Assembly: GCA_900770605.1 (NCBI GenBank)
Contig: CAAGKS010000008.1
Location: forward strand, 1-31,949
Source of the DNA: Clostridia bacterium
GTDB taxonomy: Bacteria > Bacillota > Clostridia > Oscillospirales > CAG-272
DNA length: 31,949 nucleotides
Direction of reading: 5' to 3'
The stretch's first letter is position 1. The number at the start of each line of letters is the position of its first letter. A program made the translations under genes and the position numbers. A model generated the notes under the pieces. It saw only the letters and a list, made by a program, of their open reading frames with translations, ran no database searches and was not told where the DNA came from. Shown here piece by piece: positions 1 to 6,518 of the stretch.

Positions 1-22
1 CAGACGTGTGCTCTTCCGATCT
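1..22. other. Illumina adapter remnant (not genomic)
   Basis: The first 22 bases match the end of the standard Illumina TruSeq read-2 adapter, including the terminal GCTCTTCCGATCT. Genomic sequence begins at base 23, where an open reading frame is immediately readable. This is library sequence left on a contig end, not biology. Confidence 0.95.
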
Positions 23-103
23 AGTATTTCAAAAGGGGCATACTGGAATTATAATACCGGAAATTATACCGTATATTGCACAGACGGTACTATAGCTAAA
101 TAA
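23..103 (+). CDS. C-terminal fragment of a BspA-like leucine-rich-repeat surface protein
   Basis: One frame reads 26 codons to a TAA at 101-103. The peptide contains SKGAYWNYNTGNYTVYC and ends in TDGTIAK. From memory of the family, this is the typical tail of BspA/TpN-type leucine-rich-repeat surface proteins, which often end in a W-(N/K)-x-I-x-K-G-x-Y-W-N-Y-N-T-G-type segment. The 5' part of the gene is lost at the contig end. A rho-independent terminator follows within 15 bases, which supports a true gene end. The protein would be cell-surface or secreted. Its repeat number, signal peptide and role cannot be judged from this remnant. Confidence 0.7.
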   Translation, partial: SISKGAYWNYNTGNYTVYCTDGTIAK

Positions 104-113
104 AAAACAAACC

Positions 114-150
114 AAGCCCCTCGGATTCATTCCAAGGGGCTTTTGCTTTA
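114..150 (+). terminator. Rho-independent terminator after the LRR protein fragment
   Basis: AAGCCCCT (114-121) pairs with AGGGGCTT (135-142). Inner GGA/TCC pairs flank a TTCAT loop, and a T-rich tract (TTTTGCTTT) follows. It lies just after the stop at 103. From here to the trkA promoter I see no other gene, only a GC-richer patch near 180-235 without a recognisable element. Confidence 0.85.
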
Positions 151-265
151 TTAGTCCTCAATTCTCGCCGAGTTTTGCAAAAAAACGGGGCGGCGTGGGA
201 CGTAGAGCCATGGACTTGCATCCGACCGGCTCATCCACATATCGATCTGTATTTATCTATAAGTA

Positions 266-294
266 TTGAAATCTCCGTAAAAATGTGATATAAT
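266..294 (+). promoter_or_regulatory. Sigma-A type promoter of trkA-trkH
   Basis: TTGAAA at 266-271 and TATAAT at 289-294 are separated by exactly 17 bases, a near-consensus vegetative promoter. The predicted start near 301 gives a short leader of about 40 bases before the trkA ATG. There is therefore no room for a long riboswitch between promoter and gene. Confidence 0.8.
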
Positions 295-339
295 GATAAT
301 AACTATTATCAAATGCTACGTAAAAAGGAGCAATATCTT

Positions 340-1695
340 ATGAAAATAGTGATAATCGGACTTGGAACTATCGGTACGACTATGCTCAAAACGTTATCGG
401 GCGAGGCGCATACCATAACTATAATCGACGAGGACAAGGATCATATCGAGCGTATGATCGAGAAATACGACGTTCAGGGCGTGGTCGGCAACGGCGCGTC
501 TATCGACATTCAGCGCGAGGCGGGAGTTGCCAGCGCGGACGTTATCATCGCGCTTACCAACAGCGACGAGATCAATGTTTTCGCGTGTCTCGTTGCAAAG
601 AAGCTCGGCGTTAACAACACGGTTGCCCGCGTCAGAAATCCCGACTACCGCAGTCAGATACTTGAGATGAAGGACGAGCTTGGCATATCCATGATCGTTA
701 ATCCCGAGCAGGACACCGCAACTGAAATATTCAGTATGATAAGCCTTCCCGAGATAGCAAAGGTAGAGCGATTTGCGGGCGGCAGAGTTCTGCTCGTTGA
801 AATAGTTGCCGAGAAGGGCTGCGCGCTTATCGGCGAGACGCTTATAACCATCGGTAAAAAGCTTCGCACCAAGGTGCTCATCTGCGCCGTTCAGCGCGGC
901 GACGAGGTCATAATCCCCTCGGGTAACTTTGAGATCCGCGAAAATGACAGGATACACTTTACCTCGGACGCCAACAACCTGCGCGATTTTCTTGCCGAGA
1001 TAAATATAGTCAAGCAGCCGCTGAAAAATATTATGATAGTCGGCGGTGACAGGATAGGATACTATCTCGCCGACGAGCTCTCCAAGAAAAAATACAAGAT
1101 AAAGCTCATCGAGAGCGATCTTCGCACCGCCGAGGAGCTCGCCGAGGAGCTGCCGCGCGTTACCGTAATACACGGCAACGGCACTCGTCACGACCTGCTC
1201 ATCGAGGAAGGCATCGAGGCTATGGACGCTTTCGTTGCGCTGACTAATATCGACGAGGAAAATATGATAGTTTCTATGTTTGCAAACAAGATGAACGTCA
1301 AGAAAACTATCACCAAAATAAAGGGTGACAACCTCTACGGAATGCTCTCCGAGCTTGGAATAAGCAACAACGTCTCCCCAAAGGATATCGTTGCAAACCG
1401 CGTAATAAGCTACATTCGCGCACTTGACAACAGCGTTGGAAGTAACGTGCTCACGCTTTACCGCTTGGTAGGAAATCGCGTTGAGGCGCTCGAATTCCTC
1501 GCAAAGCGCCAGGAAAAGATATACAATAAGCCCCTGCGCGAGCTTAAAATAAAGGATAACTGTCTTATCGCGTGTATCATTCGCGGAACGCGGGTAATAA
1601 TCCCCGGCGGTGATACCTCGATACGTCTCGGAGATAACGTCATAGTAGTTACCACCCACAAGAATTTTGACGATCTGACCGATATTTTTGAATAA
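340..1695 (+). CDS. trkA: Trk potassium uptake regulatory subunit TrkA
   Basis: TrkA is the cytoplasmic NAD(H)-binding gating subunit of the Trk/Ktr K+ uptake system and sits on the membrane channel TrkH. The 451-residue protein has the duplicated layout of full-length TrkA. A first Rossmann RCK_N domain begins with GLGTIG (residues 7-12), followed by a TrkA_C domain to about residue 220. A second Rossmann domain begins with VGGDRIG (234-240), and a second TrkA_C domain ends near residue 450. The second glycine motif is less canonical. I chose the ATG at 340 because AAGGAG lies 9 bases upstream (325-330). An in-frame ATG at 313 would put the ribosome site inside the gene. trkH follows 12 bases after the stop, so the two are co-transcribed from the promoter at 266. 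Confidence 0.95.
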   Translation: MKIVIIGLGTIGTTMLKTLSGEAHTITIIDEDKDHIERMIEKYDVQGVVGNGASIDIQREAGVASADVIIALTNSDEINVFACLVAKKLGVNNTVARVRNPDYRSQILEMKDELGISMIVNPEQDTATEIFSMISLPEIAKVERFAGGRVLLVEIVAEKGCALIGETLITIGKKLRTKVLICAVQRGDEVIIPSGNFEIRENDRIHFTSDANNLRDFLAEINIVKQPLKNIMIVGGDRIGYYLADELSKKKYKIKLIESDLRTAEELAEELPRVTVIHGNGTRHDLLIEEGIEAMDAFVALTNIDEENMIVSMFANKMNVKKTITKIKGDNLYGMLSELGISNNVSPKDIVANRVISYIRALDNSVGSNVLTLYRLVGNRVEALEFLAKRQEKIYNKPLRELKIKDNCLIACIIRGTRVIIPGGDTSIRLGDNVIVVTTHKNFDDLTDIFE

Positions 1696-1707
1696 GGCGG
1701 TTGACTT

Positions 1708-3249
1708 ATGAATTACAAAAAACTCGGAAAAATACTTGGCAAGATCATGATCCTTGAGGGCATTCTGATGTTAGCTCCGCTTATCGTCAGCTTTGTTTAC
1801 GGCGAGGATCTGCGCCACAAGATCGCATTCATAATTCCTATCTTGCTGCTTGCAGTAATAGGATTTTTGCTTCAGCTCCCAACCCCTAGGCGCGACACTC
1901 TCTATCAGAAGGAAGGCTTTGCGCTGACGGCGTCCGTATGGATAATCATGACGCTGTTCGGAGCGATCCCCTTCGTTATAAACCGCGACATTCCCAATTT
2001 CGTGGACGCCTGCTTTGAGATAATGTCGGGCTTTACCACAACGGGCGCGAGCATCGTTGGCGACATCACCATGCTATCGCACTCAACTCTGTTCTGGCGC
2101 AGCTTCTCGCACTGGATCGGCGGTATGGGAATACTCGTATTCGTGCTGATATTCATTCCCGAGAGCGACGACGGCTCTGCGATGCACCTTTTGCGTGCGG
2201 AAAGCCCTGGGCCTCAGGTTGGTAAGATCGCCACCAAGATGAAGGTGACGACGCGAATACTTTACCTTATATATCTCGGGCTTACCGTCCTTGAAATAGT
2301 TATACTTATGCTCGACAAGCCCATTCCGGGATACGAGAGCGAGCACTTCTTTTTCAGCCTGCTGACCGCATTCGGCTCTGCGGGCACGGGCGGCTTTGGC
2401 TTTATCCCCGGCAGCATGGAGCTTTTCAGCCCCTTCTCGCAATACGTTATTGCGATATTCCTGCTGCTGTTCGGTATAAATTTCAGCCTTTACTACCTCA
2501 TACTCTTAGGAAAGCTCAGAACGGTATTCAAGAGCGAGGAATTCAAGACCTATCTGCTCGCGATAGTATTTGCGATCACGTTTATATTCATCAGCCTTGC
2601 AGGCCGATTTGACGCCTTTCCGCAAAGCTACTCCACCGAGGAAGCGTTCAGGCATTCGCTGTTCCAGGTAGCCTCGCTGATCACCACCACGGGATACTCC
2701 ACAACGGACTTTGCGGCGTGGCCTATACTCGCCACCACCGTGCTCATGGTGCTTACCTTTGCGGGCGCTATGGCAGGCTCTACCGCGGGCGGCATAAAGA
2801 TGTCCCGAGTAGTTATAGCCGTCAAGGGTACTTATATCAACGTGCGAAAGCTGATCAACCCGCGCTACGTTCCCAAGGCAAAGTTTGAGGGAAAGAGCCT
2901 CGAGGGCAAAACGATAAACGACGTTTTTGCCTTTATCACGATGTATTTCTTTATACTCGTTGCCACGACGTTCCTGCTTGCCTTTGACCCTGTCAACGGC
3001 GAGATGATACAGATAGTATCCGACACCGGAACTTACGAGGTAGGACACGGCTTTTTGTCCAACTTCTCTGCCGCGGTCTCCTGTATTTCAAATATCGGGC
3101 CCGGATTTGAGGCGGTAGGACCTTATTCAAGCTACGCGCATTACAGCGTATTTTCCAAGATAGTGCTGACCTTCACGATGCTTATCGGACGCTTGGAGAT
3201 ACTTCCCGTGCTGATACTTTTCAGCCCTAAATCGTGGAAGAAGATATAA
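1708..3249 (+). CDS. trkH: Trk potassium uptake channel subunit TrkH
   Basis: This is the membrane-embedded, K+-translocating subunit that pairs with TrkA. At 513 residues it is in the normal range for TrkH. Four pore-loop selectivity segments, the hallmark of the SKT superfamily, are visible: TTTGAS (about residue 110), GSAGTGGF (about 223), TTTGYS (about 326) and SNIGPGF (about 461). Each has a central glycine, in a protein rich in long hydrophobic helices. The third-loop to mid-membrane segment GAMAGSTAGGIKMSR follows the third filter, as expected for this family. The gene starts 12 bases after trkA, with a weak AAGGCGG upstream, and ends just before a bidirectional terminator. Confidence 0.95.
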   Translation: MNYKKLGKILGKIMILEGILMLAPLIVSFVYGEDLRHKIAFIIPILLLAVIGFLLQLPTPRRDTLYQKEGFALTASVWIIMTLFGAIPFVINRDIPNFVDACFEIMSGFTTTGASIVGDITMLSHSTLFWRSFSHWIGGMGILVFVLIFIPESDDGSAMHLLRAESPGPQVGKIATKMKVTTRILYLIYLGLTVLEIVILMLDKPIPGYESEHFFFSLLTAFGSAGTGGFGFIPGSMELFSPFSQYVIAIFLLLFGINFSLYYLILLGKLRTVFKSEEFKTYLLAIVFAITFIFISLAGRFDAFPQSYSTEEAFRHSLFQVASLITTTGYSTTDFAAWPILATTVLMVLTFAGAMAGSTAGGIKMSRVVIAVKGTYINVRKLINPRYVPKAKFEGKSLEGKTINDVFAFITMYFFILVATTFLLAFDPVNGEMIQIVSDTGTYEVGHGFLSNFSAAVSCISNIGPGFEAVGPYSSYAHYSVFSKIVLTFTMLIGRLEILPVLILFSPKSWKKI

Positions 3250-3260
3250 AACGAAAACAA

Positions 3261-3290
3261 AAAGGATCGATAAATCATCGATCCTTTTTT
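3261..3290. terminator. Bidirectional terminator between trkH and the DtxR-type regulator
   Basis: AAAGGATCGAT (3261-3271) and ATCGATCCTTT (3277-3287) form a perfect 11-bp stem with a 5-base loop. A T-run follows on the plus strand, and an A-rich stretch precedes it, giving U's on the minus transcript. It separates the convergent trkH and regulator genes and slightly overlaps the stop of the latter at 3289-3291. Confidence 0.9.
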
Positions 3291-3666
3291 ATTTTATTTT
3301 TTTGAATTCAAGGTAGTGCTCCTTGACGGCAGCAAAGGATTTATCACTGATAACGTGCTCTATACGGCAGGCGTCCTCAGTTGCGGTCTCCTCGTCCACT
3401 CCCAGCGCCACGAGCAAGCTGCTCAATATCGTATGGCGCTCGTAAAGCTGCTCGGAGAACTGCTTTCCTGCGGCGGTCATGGTAATATAGCCGTCATCGT
3501 CAACGGATATATAGCCGTCCTTTTTAAGTATGCCGACTGCGCGGCTTACGGAGGGCTTACTGTAACCAAGGTATGCGCCAACGTCTATCGCGCGAATGTT
3601 TTTATTTGTCTGCAACAAAACGTAGATCGCCTCGAGATACATCTGTCCCGATTCGTGCAATGCCAT
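3289..3666 (-). CDS. DtxR/IdeR-family metal-dependent repressor, probably iron-sensing
   Basis: This 125-residue protein has an N-terminal winged-helix DNA-binding domain (about residues 8-65, recognition helix near KPSVSRAVGILKKDGY) and a metal-binding/dimerisation domain (about 66-120). It lacks the C-terminal SH3 domain of DtxR and IdeR, and is close to the short MntR size. Aligned by eye, its ligands are Met9 (QMYLEAIY), His78 (YERH), and Cys100, Glu103 and His104 (CRIEH). DtxR/IdeR uses Met, Cys-Arg-x-Glu-His, whereas Bacillus MntR has Asp and Glu at the Met and Cys positions. The set therefore points to Fe(II). I chose the ATG at 3666 because AAAGGAG lies 8 bases upstream. A GTG nine bases earlier overlaps that ribosome site. 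The gene is divergent from feoA, and palindromes matching DtxR half-sites lie in between, so it most likely represses feo when iron is sufficient. Confidence 0.88.
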   Translation of the reverse strand: MALHESGQMYLEAIYVLLQTNKNIRAIDVGAYLGYSKPSVSRAVGILKKDGYISVDDDGYITMTAAGKQFSEQLYERHTILSSLLVALGVDEETATEDACRIEHVISDKSFAAVKEHYLEFKKIK

Positions 3667-3699
3667 ATACGCCACTCCTTTCGTTTTTCTTACAATTTT

Positions 3700-3728
3700 A
3701 TTTTACCATATTCCCTGCCTTTTTTCAA
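3700..3728 (-). promoter_or_regulatory. Promoter of the DtxR-type regulator
   Basis: Read on the minus strand, TTGAAA (3728-3723) and TAAAAT (3705-3700) are 17 bases apart, just upstream of the regulator's ribosome site. No palindromic operator overlaps it, so the regulator may be expressed constitutively. The nearest palindrome is about 58 bases upstream of the -35. Confidence 0.6.
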
Positions 3729-3785
3729 GACGTATCGCATTTTATTTGCCAAAAAGCTCAAACTTTGTGCAAAACGCTATTTTAG

Positions 3786-3807
3786 GCGGTTAGCGGTAGC
3801 TAACCGC
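3786..3807. promoter_or_regulatory. Palindromic operator 1 (DtxR-like half-sites), upstream of feoA promoter
   Basis: GCGGTTAGC (3786-3794) and GCTAACCGC (3799-3807) are perfect 9-base inverted arms around GGTA. The half-site GGTTAG/CTAACC is the same hexamer as in the published DtxR/IdeR consensus, but the gap between hexamers is six bases rather than one. It is the first of three such elements around feoA-feoB and lies about 43 bases upstream of the feoA -35. Confidence 0.7.
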
Positions 3808-3849
3808 TTTGTAAAATTATACGAAATTACTAAAATGCGCATGAAAATA

Positions 3850-3878
3850 TTGACAACTAAAATAAAATAAGGTATAAT
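3850..3878 (+). promoter_or_regulatory. Consensus promoter of feoA-feoB
   Basis: TTGACA (3850-3855) and TATAAT (3873-3878) are both perfect consensus hexamers with exactly 17 bases between them. Transcription should begin near 3885, at the left edge of palindrome 2. This is an intrinsically very strong promoter, which fits a gene that must be actively repressed. Confidence 0.88.
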
Positions 3879-3885
3879 ATACTGT

Positions 3886-3903
3886 GGTTAGCGATGGCTA
3901 ACC
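3886..3903. promoter_or_regulatory. Palindromic operator 2, at the feoA transcription start
   Basis: GGTTAGC (3886-3892), spacer GATG, GCTAACC (3897-3903). It lies 7 bases after the -10 box, over the predicted start site, a classic position for repression by blocking initiation. It shares arm sequence and 4-base spacer length with operator 1. Confidence 0.8.
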
Positions 3904-3962
3904 GACACGATCGCGCTACCGCAATAATAATTGCAAGACTTGGAAAGGAAAGGAGATAGCCT

Positions 3963-4175
3963 ATGAACCTCAGAAATGCAACCGTTGGTAAGATATATGC
4001 GATAAAAGAGCTCAGGATAGACGACGAGGAGCTGGGCGCGTTTCTCTTTTCGCTCGGCTGTTACAGCGGCGAGGATATATCCGTGATACGTCACCTCAAG
4101 GGCGGCTGTATCGTGGTGATCAAGGACGCGAGATATCACATAGACAATCAGCTTGCAGAAGCGATAATAGTATAA
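3963..4175 (+). CDS. feoA: Ferrous iron transport protein FeoA
   Basis: FeoA is a small cytoplasmic SH3-like protein that supports the FeoB iron permease. The 70-residue protein has the family size and the expected beta-rich pattern, with GKIYAIKEL near the start, the LGCYSGEDISVIRHLKGGCIVVIKDARYHID core and a final short strand. Family members usually have an L-x-x-(L/M)-G-(I/C) core followed by (G/S)xxIxVxxxxPxGGPxxIxI. AAAGGAG at 3949-3955, 7 bases before the ATG, fixes the start. It is the first gene after the consensus promoter at 3850 and operator 2. feoB follows after 106 bases containing a third palindrome. Confidence 0.93.
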   Translation: MNLRNATVGKIYAIKELRIDDEELGAFLFSLGCYSGEDISVIRHLKGGCIVVIKDARYHIDNQLAEAIIV

Positions 4176-4195
4176 GCAAAGCAATATTCTGCGAG

Positions 4196-4234
4196 TTGAT
4201 TATTTTTTTGGCGCTTGGTTAGCATAGGCTAACT
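4196..4234 (+). promoter_or_regulatory. Operator 3 with a possible internal promoter before feoB
   Basis: GGTTAGC (4217-4223), spacer ATAG, then GCTAACT (4228-4234), a 6-of-7 match to the arms of operators 1 and 2, inside the feoA-feoB gap. A weak promoter may overlap it, with TTGATT at 4196-4201 and TAGCAT at 4220-4225 (18-base spacing). If so, feoB has a second iron-controlled entry point. The palindrome is clear, while the promoter is only suggestive. Confidence 0.55.
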
Positions 4235-4281
4235 GAGCGGAATTTACAAAGATGCACTTTGAAAGCAGGAGGAAAGTTCCT

Positions 4282-6294
4282 ATGAGAATTGCCTTGGCAG
4301 GTAACCCCAATGCAGGCAAAACTACAATGTACAACGCGCTCACGGGAAGCAGTGAAAAGGTTGGTAACTGGGCAGGCGTTACGGTCGATAAAAAAGAACG
4401 CCCCATAAAAAAGGCTTACGCGGGCAAGCGTCAGCTCATCGCCGTTGACCTTCCCGGCGCGTACTCTATGTCGCCCTTTACGAGCGAGGAGAGCGTTACA
4501 AGCACATACGTCAAGCAGGAAAACCCTGACGTTATCATAAATATAGTAGATGCTGATAATCTCAGCCGCAGCCTTTTTTTCACCACCCAGCTCCTTGAGC
4601 TTGGTATTCCTATGGTGGTCGCGCTTAACAAGAGCGACGTCAACAAAAAGAAAGGCAACAAGATAGACGCGGACGCGCTTTCAAAAGCGCTCGGCTGTCC
4701 TGTTATCACCACCGTTTCCACCTCGTCCGACGGACTTGGAGCGCTTGTTGAGGCGGCGGTATCACGCGCAGGGGCTGAACAATCCGCGCCGTTTGTACAA
4801 AAAAGCGATATAACCGATAAGGCCGGGGCACTTGAGGCTGACCGCGAGCGCTTTGAATTTGTAAACGGAATCGTAAAGTCAGTTGAAACGCGCAAGACGC
4901 TTACCGTTACCGCAAGCAAGGGCGACAGGATAGACGCCCTGCTCACTAACAAGTGGCTCGGTATCCCGATATTCGCGCTCATTATGTGGGCGGTGTTCTG
5001 GATATCACAGGCGGGGCCCGGCGTATGGCTTGCCGAGGGACTTGACGTGGGAGAGACGCATCTTCCCGGACTTGTGGACTGTATCGCTTGGTTCAAGGGC
5101 ATCGTTGAGGGCTGGCTTGACGGGGCGCACCACATAATTCAGGCTATCGTTCTTGAAGGTATCATCGAGGGCGTTGCGGCGGTGCTTGGATTTTTGCCGC
5201 TCGTTATGGTAATGTACTTTCTTATCGCGCTGCTCGAGGATTGCGGATATATGTCACGCGCTACCGTTGTACTCGATCCGATATTCAAAAAGGTAGGACT
5301 TTCGGGCAAATCCGTAATTCCCTTCGTTATAGGCACAGGCTGCGCTATCCCCGGTGTTATGGCTTGCCGTACCATCAGAGACGAGCGTGAGCGCAGAGCC
5401 ACGGCTATGCTTGCTCCCTTTATGCCCTGTGGCGCAAAGCTCCCTGTTATCGCGCTCTTTGCGGGAGCGTTCTTTGACGGCGCTGAGTGGGTTGGTACTA
5501 TGATGTACTTCGCAGGCATCGTAATAATTCTCCTTTGCGCGCTTCTCGTAAACGCGCTCAACGGATACAAGGCAAGACGCTCCTTCTTTATCATTGAGCT
5601 TCCCGAATACAAGCTCCCCTCCCTCTCATCTGCGCTCAAAGCAATGCTCCAGAGAGGCTGGGCGTACATAGTAAAGGCGGGAACTGTAATTCTCGTATGT
5701 AATTTCGTCGTTTATATGATGCAGACGTATAGCTGGAGCTTTGTGGCGGTCGAGGACCCCGCAGACTCTATCCTTGCAAGCATCGCAACACCTATCGGAT
5801 ACGTTATCGCGCCTATCGTAGGCGTTGCGCTCTGGCAGCTCGCGGCGGCGGCTGTTACAGGCTTTATCGCAAAGGAATGCGTTGTTTCCACGCTTGCTAC
5901 GGTATTTATGTTCGAGCACCTCATAAGCGAGGATCTTGAAGCCGTTGGAGCGGTCACAGGCGCAAATATGGGCGGCATTTCAACAGCCGCAGGACTTGCT
6001 TTCCTTATGTTCAACCTCTTTACCCCGCCCTGCTTTGCCGCTATCGGCGCGATGAGATCGGAAATCAATAGCAAAAAATGGTTCTGGGCAGGAATCGGAC
6101 TCCAGTTCTCCGTTGGCTACGTAATAGGATTTCTCACCTTCTTCTTTGGCACGCTTATCACAGGCGGAAGCCTTGGAAGCTCTTGGATGCCTATCGCAGG
6201 TTGGGCAGTGGTGCTTACAGTAACGGTAATATTTACGGCTATGATACTCAGAGCGAGCAAGCAGCGTAAGGCAACCGCAAAGGTCAAGGTGTGA
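4282..6294 (+). CDS. feoB: Ferrous iron transporter FeoB
   Basis: FeoB imports Fe(II) across the cytoplasmic membrane and carries an N-terminal G-protein domain. In this 670-residue protein the G motifs are clear: G1 GNPNAGKTT (residues 7-15), G3 DLPG (56-59) and G4 NKSD (116-119). A helical guanine-dissociation-inhibitor region follows to about residue 215, then the gate-type membrane region. Conserved FeoB membrane segments include the stretch around CGYMSRA and the GTGCAIPGVMACRTIRD and FMPCGAKLPV motifs, the last two with the usual cysteines. AGGAGG at 4267-4272 is 9 bases before the ATG at 4282. An in-frame ATG at 4252 lies upstream of that site and is less likely. The following small gene overlaps or abuts its stop, which indicates translational coupling. 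Confidence 0.96.
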   Translation: MRIALAGNPNAGKTTMYNALTGSSEKVGNWAGVTVDKKERPIKKAYAGKRQLIAVDLPGAYSMSPFTSEESVTSTYVKQENPDVIINIVDADNLSRSLFFTTQLLELGIPMVVALNKSDVNKKKGNKIDADALSKALGCPVITTVSTSSDGLGALVEAAVSRAGAEQSAPFVQKSDITDKAGALEADRERFEFVNGIVKSVETRKTLTVTASKGDRIDALLTNKWLGIPIFALIMWAVFWISQAGPGVWLAEGLDVGETHLPGLVDCIAWFKGIVEGWLDGAHHIIQAIVLEGIIEGVAAVLGFLPLVMVMYFLIALLEDCGYMSRATVVLDPIFKKVGLSGKSVIPFVIGTGCAIPGVMACRTIRDERERRATAMLAPFMPCGAKLPVIALFAGAFFDGAEWVGTMMYFAGIVIILLCALLVNALNGYKARRSFFIIELPEYKLPSLSSALKAMLQRGWAYIVKAGTVILVCNFVVYMMQTYSWSFVAVEDPADSILASIATPIGYVIAPIVGVALWQLAAAAVTGFIAKECVVSTLATVFMFEHLISEDLEAVGAVTGANMGGISTAAGLAFLMFNLFTPPCFAAIGAMRSEINSKKWFWAGIGLQFSVGYVIGFLTFFFGTLITGGSLGSSWMPIAGWAVVLTVTVIFTAMILRASKQRKATAKVKV

Positions 6295-6296
6295 TA

Positions 6297-6485
6297 ATGG
6301 GCGCGGTGGATTACATAGCGATAGCCGTTATCGCGCTTATAATCGGCGCGGCGGTGTCTTACATAATTCGGGCAAAAAGACGCGGCGCAAAATGCGTTGG
6401 TTGCCCATATGCAGATCAGTGTGGTAAGGGCTGTGGCTGTACGCCGCCCCGACCGAATAAAGACCGGAATAACGAAAATAACTAA
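6297..6485 (+). CDS. FeoB-associated Cys-rich membrane protein
   Basis: A 62-residue protein with one N-terminal membrane helix (about residues 5-25), a basic stop-transfer stretch (RAKRRGAK) and a short cytoplasmic tail with a cysteine cluster (CVGCPYADQCGKGCGC), ending in a polar tail. This matches the small FeoB-associated Cys-rich membrane protein family found directly after feoB in Clostridia, sometimes considered a stand-in for FeoC. The exact role is not established, and metal or redox sensing through the cysteines is inferred. The ATG at 6297 lies 2 bases after the feoB stop. A GTG at 6291 overlapping that stop is an alternative start. No strong ribosome site is visible, so translation is probably coupled to feoB. 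Confidence 0.85.
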   Translation: MGAVDYIAIAVIALIIGAAVSYIIRAKRRGAKCVGCPYADQCGKGCGCTPPRPNKDRNNENN

Positions 6486-6518
6486 AATATAAGATATTAA
6501 AACATAGGGGGTGAAGCT

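Noticed and set aside
104..339. c-di-AMP (ydaO-type) riboswitch before trkA
   Set aside because: K+ uptake genes often have one, but here the promoter is only about 45 bases before the ATG and no ydaO-like motif is seen.
394..1659. Long minus-strand ORF opposite trkA
   Set aside because: It is the antisense shadow of a clear TrkA reading frame. It has no ribosome site and no recognisable domain.
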